From Myxococcota bacterium (lineage in GTDB: Bacteria > Myxococcota_A > UBA9160 > PR03): 64,000 bases of DNA. The DNA lies in assembly GCA_030066475.1 (NCBI GenBank), contig JASJBO010000001.1, forward strand, positions 1-64,000, given 5' to 3'. Position numbers and translations under genes: made by a program. The notes under the pieces are model-generated. The model had not been told where the DNA came from, ran no database searches, and saw only the letters and a program-made list of their open reading frames with translations. How positions within the stretch are numbered: the stretch's first letter is position 1; the number at the start of each line of letters is the position of its first letter. Of this stretch, positions 52,030 through 59,616 are shown one piece after another.

Positions 52030-52990
52030 GCTCGTTCTTCGGTTTCCCTTCGTGGCCGCTCGGGGCGGCCTGGATTTCCGGGTTTGCGCCCCCGGGTCGG
52101 GCGGAGAACTCGTTCTTCAGCGCTTCGTTCGCCGCGGCCAGGATGCGCTCGACCTGCTCCGCATCTCCGGCGTCGAGCGCCCGGGCCAGCTCCTCCAGCC
52201 GCTCGCCGGCCGCCTGCAGCGGCCCGGCCAGCGCTTTGGCATTCGCGACGAGGATGTCGGCCCACAGCTCCGGATCGCTGCGCGCGATCCGGGTGAAGTC
52301 CCGGAACCCCGACCCGGCCAGCTCGCGGGCTCCCGCCGGGGAGTCCGCGAGCGCGCGGCCGTATGCGAAGGCGAGAACATGCGGGACGTGGCTGATCCAC
52401 GCCACCTCGAGGTCGTGGCGGGCCGGGTCGCGCCGCACCACCCGCGCCCCGAGCCGGGCCCAGAGGCCGGCGATCCGGTCGCAGGCGGGGCCCGCGCCCC
52501 CGACCACACAGGCGGCGCCCTCGAGCAGGTCGGCGCGGGCGTGCTCGGGGCCGCGCTCGTGGCTGCCGGCCATCGGGTGCGAGCCGACGTACTCGACACC
52601 GGGGGGAAGCAGCCCCGGGAGGGTCTCGGCCAGCGAGCCCTTGACGCTTCCCACGTCGGTCACGATGGCCCCGTCCGCCAGCCGGGGGGCCGCGCTGCGC
52701 AGGACGCGGGCCATCGAGCCCACCGGCGTCGCCAGCAGCACCAGGTCCGCGCCCTCCACCGCGGCGGCGGGATCGGTCTCGAAGCGCTCGATCAGCCCGC
52801 GCCGGGCGGCCTCGCGCAGCGGCTCGAGGCGGCGCCCGCAGCCCACCACCTCGCGCGCGGCACCGCGCTCGCGGGCGGCGGCCGCGATCGAGCCGCCCAG
52901 CAGACCGAGGCCGATCACCGCCAACCGTTCGAAGGGTTCGAAGGGTTCGAAGGGTTCGAAGGGTTCGAAGGGCTCGAAGGGCTCGCTCAT
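52019..52990 (-). CDS. tyrA: Prephenate/arogenate dehydrogenase TyrA, 323 aa
   Basis: NAD(P)-dependent oxidative decarboxylation of prephenate or arogenate toward tyrosine. Rossmann motif LAVIGLGLLGGSIAAAA, LVLLATPVGSMARVL, VTDVGSVKGSLAE, VGSHPMAGSHERGPEHARADL and VAWISHVPHVLAFAY are the family signatures. Before the Rossmann fold come six Phe-Glu-Pro units encoded by a 9-bp tandem repeat (52927-52980) immediately after the start ATG, which is unlike other TyrA proteins. GAGGAGGGAGC within the preceding mini-ORF is its ribosome site. Works with the neighbouring PheA to divide prephenate. Confidence 0.94.
   Translation of the reverse strand: MSEPFEPFEPFEPFEPFEPFERLAVIGLGLLGGSIAAAARERGAAREVVGCGRRLEPLREAARRGLIERFETDPAAAVEGADLVLLATPVGSMARVLRSAAPRLADGAIVTDVGSVKGSLAETLPGLLPPGVEYVGSHPMAGSHERGPEHARADLLEGAACVVGGAGPACDRIAGLWARLGARVVRRDPARHDLEVAWISHVPHVLAFAYGRALADSPAGARELAGSGFRDFTRIARSDPELWADILVANAKALAGPLQAAGERLEELARALDAGDAEQVERILAAANEALKNEFSARPGGANPEIQAAPSGHEGKPKNEHEH
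52927..52980. repeat. 9-bp tandem repeat (GTTCGAAGG), six units in tyrA 5' end
   Basis: Five perfect units GTTCGAAGG (52927-52971) and one with a single change (GCTCGAAGG, 52972-52980). Each contains the palindrome TTCGAA. In tyrA it encodes six Phe-Glu-Pro units, in frame, so gain or loss of units changes length but not reading frame. Confidence 0.93.
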
Positions 52991-53079
52991 GCCGCTCCCT
53001 CCTCGGCCAGCCGGCGCAGCACCTTCACGAGCCGCTCGTTCCGGGCGACGTGGGCCTTCACCTTGGCGGCGAGACTCAC
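52987..53079 (-). CDS. 30-codon ORF bridging pheA and tyrA
   Basis: Starts with GTG that overlaps the pheA stop (GTGA) and ends in TGA that overlaps the tyrA ATG (ATGA). Product is basic and amphipathic: VSLAAKVKAHVARNERLVKV then LRRLAEEGAA. Its 3' end holds the tyrA ribosome site. It may be a real micro-protein, a coupling ORF that carries ribosomes from pheA to tyrA, or the remnant of a gene lost from this position. Nothing here resembles a known domain. Confidence 0.4.
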   Translation of the reverse strand: MSLAAKVKAHVARNERLVKVLRRLAEEGAA

Positions 53080-54188
53080 GGCGCCTCCTCCTCGGCCAGC
53101 GCGCGCGGGAACGAGCCCAGCACGCGGTGCGAGCTGGCGTTCTGGGCGGCGGCGTCGAGCGCCTTGGCGACGTCGTCGTCGCTGCGGTGCCCGTGCATGT
53201 CGAGGTAGAAGTGGTACTGCCAGTGCTTGCCGGGAATCGGCCGCGACTCGATCGCGGTCAGGTTGACGCCGTGGCGCGCGAACGGCTCGATCAGCTGGTG
53301 GAGCGCACCGGGACGGCTCTGCAGCGTGAACACCGCGCAGGTGCGGTCGCGCCCGCTCGGCGCCGGCTCGACCGAGCCGATCAGCAGGAAGCGCGTGGTG
53401 TTGCCGCGGCGGTCCTCGATCGCGGCCGCGGCCCGGGCGAGCCCGTAGGTCTCGGCCGCGATGGCGCTCCCGATCGCGGCGACCGCGTCGTCCTCGGCTG
53501 CCAGCCGGGCGGCGCCCGCCGTGCTGGCCATCTCGACCCGCTCCACGCCCGGCAGGTGGGTCGAGAGCCAGCCGCGGCACTGTGCCAGCGCCTGCGGGTG
53601 GGAGGCGACGCGTCGCACGTCCTCGAGCCGGCCGCTGCGCGAGAGCAGCTGGTGCGAGATCGGCAGCAGGATCTCGCCGCAGATCGCCACGCGGGTGCCG
53701 ACCAGATTGTCGAGCGTCTCGGTCACCACGCCCTGGATGGTGTTCTCGACCGGCACCACGCCCAGGTCGGCACGGCCGCACGCGACCCCCGCGAACACGT
53801 CCGAGATGGTCACGGCCGGCTCGAACGCGGCACAGCTGCCGCACTGCCGCCGCGCGGCCTGGTGCGCGTAGGTCCCTTCGGGGCCCAGGTACGCCACCCG
53901 CAGCTTGCGCTCGAGCGAGCGCGTGGCCGAGACGATCTCGCGGAAGACGGGCTCGACGCCCTCGGCCGGGAACGGCCCCGGGTTCGCCCCCTGCAGCGCC
54001 TCGATCAGATCCCGCTCGCGTGCGGCCGAGAGCACCGGGAGATCGGCTCGGGCCTTCAGCACGCCGACCTGCTGGACCAGCGCCGCACGCCGGTTGAGCG
54101 CCTCGAGCAGCTCGCGGTCGACTGCGTCGATCGCGCGGCGCAGCCGCTCGAGCTCGACGGAAGCCGCGTTGTCTCGGGACTCACTCAT
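53076..54188 (-). CDS. pheA: Bifunctional chorismate mutase/prephenate dehydratase PheA, 370 aa
   Basis: Three domains: chorismate mutase (AroQ) at about 10-90 (LRRAIDAVDRELLEALNRRAALVQQVG), prephenate dehydratase 100-280 (VAYLGPEGTYAHQAA, VPVENTIQGVVTETLD, GNTTRFLLIG), and a C-terminal ACT domain for phenylalanine feedback (VFTLQSRPGALHQLIEPFARHGVNLTAIESRP). It makes phenylpyruvate for phenylalanine. ATG 54188 is chosen over GTG 54203 since AGGTGA lies just upstream of the former. First gene of the tyrA-rpsA cluster. Confidence 0.95.
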   Translation of the reverse strand: MSESRDNAASVELERLRRAIDAVDRELLEALNRRAALVQQVGVLKARADLPVLSAARERDLIEALQGANPGPFPAEGVEPVFREIVSATRSLERKLRVAYLGPEGTYAHQAARRQCGSCAAFEPAVTISDVFAGVACGRADLGVVPVENTIQGVVTETLDNLVGTRVAICGEILLPISHQLLSRSGRLEDVRRVASHPQALAQCRGWLSTHLPGVERVEMASTAGAARLAAEDDAVAAIGSAIAAETYGLARAAAAIEDRRGNTTRFLLIGSVEPAPSGRDRTCAVFTLQSRPGALHQLIEPFARHGVNLTAIESRPIPGKHWQYHFYLDMHGHRSDDDVAKALDAAAQNASSHRVLGSFPRALAEEEAP

Positions 54189-54392
54189 CGGCGCCGGTGT
54201 CACCTGGGGCTTCGGGAGCGCTGGAACTCGGGGAAGGAGCTGCCGGGGGATTGGCTAACCCCTTGAAAAACCTCGCGCACGATAGCCGACGCCCCTGCCC
54301 CCCGCAATCGGCGCGAGCCGAGATTCACTCGCTGGCGCAGGGGGTTACGCCGGCGGGCGCAGGTGGTCGGCGGCCCTGTGGAATCGTGAAGA

Positions 54393-54404
54393 CCCCCATG
54401 GGGG
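54393..54404. promoter_or_regulatory. 12-bp perfect palindrome CCCCCATGGGGG upstream of the diguanylate cyclase
   Basis: Perfect palindrome about 60 nt before the diguanylate cyclase ATG in the 276-nt region between pheA and that gene. It could be an operator or a short hairpin. No c-di-GMP riboswitch core is visible in the leader. Confidence 0.35.
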
Positions 54405-54464
54405 CATCAAGACACAGCCGCCGGCGGTCGATGAGCAAGTCCTGCCTCGGAGTGCCCGCTGCCC

Positions 54465-56084
54465 ATGTCGGAATCGTGGCTCGTGTCACGCCGTCAGCCC
54501 CGCGACAGCCTCGCCACGAAGATCATCTTCTTCGTGTTCCTCTCGACCCTCGTCACGGCCCTGGGCGTGAGCTGGATCGCCGTCCACTCGACCTACGCCT
54601 TCCTCCGGGCGCAGCTGGAGCAGCGCTACCCCCAGGTCCTCGAGCGCAGCGCGACGCTGGTCGCCGACTGGCTGGACGACGGCAGCCTGCGCGTGCGCGA
54701 GGTCGCCGAGCGGGTCGACCACCTGCTGGCGCCAGAGTCCGGCGCCGAGGCGGGGCCGCGCGCGGATGCAGTCGCGGCGCTGCTCGACGCGGCCGTCCGG
54801 CACTCCCGCCAGCTCGACTCGCTGGTCTGGCTCGGCCGCGACGGCACCCCCCTCGCCCGCGGCGGAGGCGCCGCAGCGCTCGACGCGGCGCGCGCCGCCC
54901 AGCTCGACATCGGACTGTCGATGGTGGGCGACCGCCTCGCGGCGCGCGAGCCGGTCGGCGCGCACGGCAGCCTCGTGGGCGTCTTCGCGACGTCCGGGAT
55001 CGCCGCCCGCATCGGGCCCGACGCGCTCTCCGACGGGATCCACCTGATCGACCGCGACGGTCGTGTCGTGGTCGGGCCGGCCGGCGACTCGCGGCGGCGC
55101 TTCGAGCGCTTCCCCGGGCGGCTGCGCAGCCCGGACAACGAGGGCACCGCGATCGAGTTCGCGGCGAGCGATGGCCGCAGCGCGATCGGCGCCGCCCGCC
55201 CGCTCGGTGCGCTGGGCTGGACCCTGGTGGTGGCGCAGCCCTTCGACGTGGCGTTCGGACCGGTCTTCTCGGTGGTGAGCCGCGTGTTCGTGGTCGATCT
55301 CGCCATCGTGCTGCTGTTCAGCTTCCTGGCCTACAAGATCACCACCGCGATCGTGCGGCCGATCGAGGCGCTCTCCGACGGCGCGCGCCGCGTCTCCCAG
55401 GGTGACCTCGAGGTGGTGGTGGCCGAGACCGGCAGCCACGACGAGCTGGGGCTGCTGACGCGCACCTTCAACGACATGACCCGGCGCCTGCGCAAGAACC
55501 GCGGCGAGATCGACGACCAGACGCGCCGGCTGCGCAACCAGAACCAGGAGCTGCAGCGGGCCAACGAGGTGCTCGAGCAGCTCTCGATCACCGATGGCCT
55601 CACCAAGCTCCACAACCACCGCTACTTCCAGGAGACGCTGACGCGGGAGATCAAGCGCGCCGGGCGCACCGGCGACCCGCTCTCGATGCTGCTGATCGAC
55701 ATCGACGACTTCAAGCGCTTCAACGACACCAACGGACACGCCGCGGGCGACGCCCTGCTGGTGCGGATCGCGCGCATCCTCAACGAGTCGGTGCGCGAGT
55801 CCGACGTGCTGGCCCGCTACGGTGGCGAGGAGTTCGTGGTGCTGGCCACGGGCACCGACCTGGACGGTGCGCTGTTCCTCGCCGAGAAGATCCGCACCGC
55901 CGTGGCCGAGACGGTCTATCCGCTCCAGGACTCGGACCGGACCGTGCGGCTCACCATCTCGATCGGGGTCGCCGAGTTCGCCGGCGACCGGCGCCACTTC
56001 TTCCACGAGGCCGACCGGGCGCTGTACCGCGCCAAGGCGGACGGCAAGAACTGCGTGGTGGCTGCTAGTTCGTCTAGCTGTTGA
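54465..56084 (+). CDS. Membrane diguanylate cyclase (dCACHE-HAMP-GGDEF), 539 aa
   Basis: Makes c-di-GMP from two GTP. N-terminal helix (IIFFVFLSTLVTALGVSWIAVHS), a periplasmic sensing region of about 240 residues, a second helix (VFVVDLAIVLLFSFLAYKITT), HAMP (VRPIEALSDGARRVSQGDLEV), a coiled-coil linker, then GGDEF. The active-site loop is GGEEF at 453-457. An inhibitory I-site, RESD, precedes it by five residues (RESDVLARYGGEEF), so product feedback is expected. No EAL domain. Sits alone after a long leader; stimulus unknown. Confidence 0.94.
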   Translation: MSESWLVSRRQPRDSLATKIIFFVFLSTLVTALGVSWIAVHSTYAFLRAQLEQRYPQVLERSATLVADWLDDGSLRVREVAERVDHLLAPESGAEAGPRADAVAALLDAAVRHSRQLDSLVWLGRDGTPLARGGGAAALDAARAAQLDIGLSMVGDRLAAREPVGAHGSLVGVFATSGIAARIGPDALSDGIHLIDRDGRVVVGPAGDSRRRFERFPGRLRSPDNEGTAIEFAASDGRSAIGAARPLGALGWTLVVAQPFDVAFGPVFSVVSRVFVVDLAIVLLFSFLAYKITTAIVRPIEALSDGARRVSQGDLEVVVAETGSHDELGLLTRTFNDMTRRLRKNRGEIDDQTRRLRNQNQELQRANEVLEQLSITDGLTKLHNHRYFQETLTREIKRAGRTGDPLSMLLIDIDDFKRFNDTNGHAAGDALLVRIARILNESVRESDVLARYGGEEFVVLATGTDLDGALFLAEKIRTAVAETVYPLQDSDRTVRLTISIGVAEFAGDRRHFFHEADRALYRAKADGKNCVVAASSSSC

Positions 56085-56135
56085 CTTCGTTCGGCTTCGC
56101 CTCACTGCGCGCGCCCTGCGGGCGCTTGCGGGGTG
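56085..56135. repeat. Intergenic sequence related to the 67-bp repeats
   Basis: After the diguanylate cyclase stop: GACTTCGTTCGGCTTCGCCT and on to CTTGCGGGGTG is a diverged reverse-orientation relative of the 67-bp repeats at 23907 and 24005, with a GCGC...GCGC hairpin-like core (GCGCGCCCTGCGGGCGC). May serve as terminator before coaE. Confidence 0.5.
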
Positions 56136-56179
56136 GGGGGCGATGCGCGGAGTGGTGGCTTCTCGGTTACTTTGGAGCC

Positions 56180-56842
56180 ATGACGCGGGTGATCGGCCTG
56201 ACCGGGGGGATCGGGACGGGGAAGAGCACGGTGGCGCAGATGCTCGTCGAGCTCGGGGCCGCGCTCGTCGACGCCGACGCCATCGTGCACGAGCTGCAGG
56301 CACCCGGGTCGCCCGCGCTGGACGAGATCGCGGCCGCGTTCGGGCCGGAGCTGATCGGCGCCGACGGCGCGCTGGACCGAGAGGCGCTCGGGGCGATCGT
56401 GTTCCGCGATCCGGAGGCGCGGGGGAAGCTCCAGCAGATCATCCACCCGAAGGTGGGCGTCGAGATGGCGCGGCGGCTCGAGGCGGCGCGCGCGGCGGAC
56501 GTGCCGCTGGTGGTGCTCGACATCCCGCTGCTGTTCGAGGGGCGACTCTCGGGGCGCGGGCGCGCCTCGGCCCTGCCCTTCGAGGCGACCGTGCTGGTGT
56601 ACACGCCGCGCGAGCTGCAGATCGAGCGCACCGTGGCGCGCGACGGCTGTGCGCGCGCCGAGGCCGAGCGCCGCCTCGCGGCCCAGGTGCCGATCGACGA
56701 GAAGCGCGCGCTGGCCGACCACGTGATCGACAACTCCGGGACGCGCGAGGAGACCGCGCGCCAGGTGCGCGCGCTCTACGAGCGGCTGGTCAGCCCGGCG
56801 GCGCCAGCGCCGGACCCGGCAACGCCACCTGACGCACCTTGA
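56180..56842 (+). CDS. coaE: Dephospho-CoA kinase CoaE, 220 aa
   Basis: Final step of coenzyme A synthesis: phosphorylates the 3' OH of dephospho-CoA. P-loop GLTGGIGTGKSTVAQML at the N-terminus, DADAIVHELQAPGSPAL, IIHPKVGVEM and LDIPLLFEGRL match the family; the C-terminal NSGTREETARQV is usual. ATG 56180 follows GGAG. The 3' end overlaps the convergent deaminase fusion by 53 nt. Confidence 0.95.
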   Translation: MTRVIGLTGGIGTGKSTVAQMLVELGAALVDADAIVHELQAPGSPALDEIAAAFGPELIGADGALDREALGAIVFRDPEARGKLQQIIHPKVGVEMARRLEAARAADVPLVVLDIPLLFEGRLSGRGRASALPFEATVLVYTPRELQIERTVARDGCARAEAERRLAAQVPIDEKRALADHVIDNSGTREETARQVRALYERLVSPAAPAPDPATPPDAP

Positions 56843-57815
56843 CGCCGGCCTCGCGCAGCAGCGCCAGCGAGACGTCGTCGAGGTTGTAGGCGGCGTTGTA
56901 GATCACCTCCGAGATGCCGGCGTTGATGATGAGCTTGGTGCAGTAGGTGCACGGGAAGAACGTGGTGTAGATCACGCCGTCCCGCACCGACACGCCGTGG
57001 TAGGCGGCCTGTACGATGGCGTTCTCCTCGCCGTGCGAGCACAGGCACTCGTCGAGCCGGGTGCCGGCCTCCGCGAACGCGTTGCAGCGCGGGCAGCCGC
57101 CCTCGTTGCAGTTGCGCACGCCGCGGGGCGTGCCGTTGTAGCCGGTCGAGATCAGCCGCCGGTCGCGCTGGATGATGGCGCCGACCTTGCGCTTCACGCA
57201 GTTGCTGCGCGAGGCGACCACCCGCGCCACCGACAGGAAGTACTCGTCCCAGCTCGGGCGTTCGAAGGCGAGCGAGCTCTCGAGCAGCTCCTGCACCTGC
57301 GCGCGCAGCGCCTCGAGCGTGCCGTCGTTGCGCAGCCGGAAGTCCGCCAGCTCGGCCACCGCGTCGAGCTGCTGGCCGGCGGGATCGTCGCCGCCGCGCT
57401 CACGGCCCTCGAGCCGCTGCAGGTCCTGCTCGGTGGTCGGGTCGCCCGGGCGTCCGCGCGCGCGCAGGCGCTCGAAGCGCACGCCGGGATCGGCATCGAC
57501 CCAGACCATGCGGAAGCGCGAGCCCATCGCGCGCAGCGCCTCGACCTCGGCGGGATGCCGGATCGAGTCGACCACGTAGTTGCGGTCGGCCTGCAGCCGC
57601 TGGCGCAGCCGCTCGGCCAGCACGCCCGGCCCGTGGCGGGCGCGCAGCTCGTTGCCGGTCTCGAGCATCCGCTCGCGCGTCTCCTCGACGCCGCGGCTGG
57701 CGAGCTCGTCGCGCAGAACGTCGGAGAGCGACAGCCCGTAGAAGCTGCGCGCGCGCAGGTACTCGACGACCTCGCTCTTGCCGGCCGCGTAGGGTCCCGA
57801 GACGCCGAGGATCAT
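56790..57815 (-). CDS. P-loop NTPase / deoxycytidylate deaminase fusion protein, 341 aa
   Basis: Two domains. Residues 1-190: P-loop NMP-kinase-like fold with Walker A in GVSGPYAAGKSE (K13, S14) and RFRMVWVDADPGVRFERLRARG; lid or substrate residues unclear. Residues 190-341: deoxycytidylate deaminase with zinc site H261-x-E263 (CSHGEENAI) and C289-x2-C292 (PCTYC), and extra Cys C236, C241, C244, C257/C259 that may form a second metal site. dCMP deaminase feeds dUMP to thymidylate synthesis. Similar fused architecture is known in fungal Dcd1. The gene overlaps coaE at the 3' end and is divergent from the sugar epimerase gene. Confidence 0.85.
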   Translation of the reverse strand: MILGVSGPYAAGKSEVVEYLRARSFYGLSLSDVLRDELASRGVEETRERMLETGNELRARHGPGVLAERLRQRLQADRNYVVDSIRHPAEVEALRAMGSRFRMVWVDADPGVRFERLRARGRPGDPTTEQDLQRLEGRERGGDDPAGQQLDAVAELADFRLRNDGTLEALRAQVQELLESSLAFERPSWDEYFLSVARVVASRSNCVKRKVGAIIQRDRRLISTGYNGTPRGVRNCNEGGCPRCNAFAEAGTRLDECLCSHGEENAIVQAAYHGVSVRDGVIYTTFFPCTYCTKLIINAGISEVIYNAAYNLDDVSLALLREAGVKVRQVALPGPALAPPG

Positions 57816-57872
57816 GCCGCCCCCTCGTGGGCGCTGTAGCACACGAGCCGAGCGTCTGGCAGCCTGCCGGGC

Positions 57873-58760
57873 GTGCGGGTCTGGATGACGGGCGCAGCGG
57901 GCTTCGTGGGCGGCTGGCTCGGCGCGCGCCTCGAGCGCGACGGGGCCGCGTTGCTGCGCAACGACATCGAGCTGGACGTCTGCGATGCGAAGGGCATCGA
58001 GGCGTCGCTCGCGGCGGCCCGGCCCGACGCCGTCGTGCACCTCGCGGCGCGGGCCTCGGTGGCGGACTCCTTCGGAGATGCCGCCGGCACGGCGCGCGTC
58101 AACTACCTCGGCAGTGCCGTGCTGCTTCGAGCCGTCTCGCGGCGCGCACCGCGCGCGCGGGTGCTGCTGGTGAGCTCCGGCGAGATCTACGGCGACGGCC
58201 CGGAGCCGTTCGGCGAGGACGCCCCGCTGCGGCCGGACTCGCCGTACGCGCGCACCAAGGCCGCGGCCGACCTGCTGGCTGCGGCGTGGCGAGCGCGGGG
58301 CCTCGACGTGGTGGTGGCGCGCCCGTTCAGCCACACCGGCCCGGGCCAGGGCGAGGTGGCCGCCGCGCCGAGCTTCGCGCGGCAGATCGCCGAGATCGCG
58401 GCCGGCGCGCGGGACCCCACGATGCGCGTGGGCAACCTCGACTCGGTGCGCGACCTGCTCGACGTGGCCGACGTGGTGGACGCCTACGCGGCGCTCCTCG
58501 ACCCGCGGGTCCCCGCCGGCGTCTACAACGTCGCGAGCGGGGTCGGCGTCCCGGTGCGGCGCTTCGTCGAGATCCTGGCTGCGCACGCCGGCGTGGAGCC
58601 GGTGCTGGAGGTCGACCCGGAGCGCTGGCGTCCCACCGGGCGCTCGGTCGGCGATGCCTCGCGCCTGCGGGCCGCCACCGGCTGGCGCCCCGAGCACCGG
58701 CTCGAGGAGACGCTGGGACGGCTCTACGAGCACTGGCGCGGACGGCTCAGCGCATCGTGA
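57873..58760 (+). CDS. NAD-dependent epimerase/dehydratase family, GDP-6-deoxy-mannose-reductase-like, 295 aa
   Basis: Extended SDR of sugar-nucleotide metabolism. NAD motif MTGAAGFVGGWLG, VVHLAARASVADSF, and the catalytic Ser/Tyr/Lys in LLVSSGEIYGDGP and SPYARTKAAADLL. SHTGPGQGEVAAAPSFARQIAEI is close to GDP-4-keto-6-deoxymannose reductases (RMD), which make GDP-rhamnose. No other nucleotide-sugar enzyme is near. GTG 57873 is preferred because the motif starts two codons later. It overlaps prmA by 14 nt at the 3' end. Confidence 0.8.
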   Translation: MRVWMTGAAGFVGGWLGARLERDGAALLRNDIELDVCDAKGIEASLAAARPDAVVHLAARASVADSFGDAAGTARVNYLGSAVLLRAVSRRAPRARVLLVSSGEIYGDGPEPFGEDAPLRPDSPYARTKAAADLLAAAWRARGLDVVVARPFSHTGPGQGEVAAAPSFARQIAEIAAGARDPTMRVGNLDSVRDLLDVADVVDAYAALLDPRVPAGVYNVASGVGVPVRRFVEILAAHAGVEPVLEVDPERWRPTGRSVGDASRLRAATGWRPEHRLEETLGRLYEHWRGRLSAS

Positions 58761-59616
58761 GCAGCCCGAGCCAGCTGTCTCCGCCGGCGTCCCGGGTCCG
58801 GGACGCGGCGACGCGGAAGCCCCGGTCGGCGAGCGCTCGCTCGACGCCCGCGCGCTCCGTCGCGAGCAGGCCGGCCAGCACGAGCGCCCCGCCGGACGCC
58901 ACCCGTCCGGTGATCGCCGCCAGCTCCGGCTCGAGCTCGCGCCGGAGCAGGTTCGCCGCCACCAGCTCGAAGCCGCGCCCCGCCAGCGCGGCGACGGGGC
59001 CGAGCAGGACCTCGAGCCGATCGCCGAGGCCGTTGCGCCGGGCGTTCTCGGCCGCCTCGCGCGGCGCCAGCGGGTCGAGGTCGAGCGCCACCGCCCGCTC
59101 GGCCCCGAGGCGCAGCGCCGCCAGGGCGAGCACGCCGCTGCCGCAGCCGACGTCGAGCATCCGGCCGCCGGGTCGCGCGGCCAGCCGTTGGTCGATCAGC
59201 TCGAGCGCGAGCCAGGTCGAGGCGTGGGCGCCGGTCCCGAACGCCTGGCGCGGCTCGATCACCACCTCGTCCTGGCCGTCGGCCAGCGGGTGCGACGCGA
59301 ACGGGGGACGCACCACCAGGCGCGACGAGATCTCGAGCGGCGCGAGCTCGCGCTTCCAGGCCTCGGACCAGTCGGCCTCCGGCACGGGCTCGGGCGGCGC
59401 CACCGCGTCGGGTCCCGCGATCGCGCGCGCCGCGGCCGCGACGGCGTCGCCGAGCGGTGTCGGGACGTAGACGATGAGCGACACCGCGTCGCCCGCCTCG
59501 CGCTCCTCGAGCCCGCTGGCACCCGCCTCCCAGACCTCGGCCAGCACGCGCTCGGCGCGCGCGCGCGCGACCCGCACCCGGACCCGGACGTGGTCGCTGC
59601 TGGTCGCCTTCGCCAT
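58747..59616 (-). CDS. prmA: Ribosomal protein L11 methyltransferase PrmA, 289 aa
   Basis: SAM-dependent methyltransferase that modifies ribosomal protein L11. SAM motif I is MLDVGCGSGVLALAALRLG, upstream FGTGAHASTWLALELID is a PrmA hallmark, and ANLLRRELEPELAAI replaces the NILARVL loop. The N-terminal substrate domain includes DWSEAWKRELAPLEISSRLVVRPP. The ATG at 59616 lies within the start region of the divergent lipoprotein gene, so the two 5' ends overlap if both starts are right. Confidence 0.93.
   Translation of the reverse strand: MAKATSSDHVRVRVRVARARAERVLAEVWEAGASGLEEREAGDAVSLIVYVPTPLGDAVAAAARAIAGPDAVAPPEPVPEADWSEAWKRELAPLEISSRLVVRPPFASHPLADGQDEVVIEPRQAFGTGAHASTWLALELIDQRLAARPGGRMLDVGCGSGVLALAALRLGAERAVALDLDPLAPREAAENARRNGLGDRLEVLLGPVAALAGRGFELVAANLLRRELEPELAAITGRVASGGALVLAGLLATERAGVERALADRGFRVAASRTRDAGGDSWLGLLTMR

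Noticed and set aside
54189..54300. Phenylalanine attenuator or leader peptide before pheA
   Set aside because: No short Phe-rich ORF and no terminator/antiterminator pair seen.
54204..54464. c-di-GMP (GEMM) riboswitch in front of the diguanylate cyclase
   Set aside because: No conserved GEMM core could be laid on the leader; only a palindrome was found.
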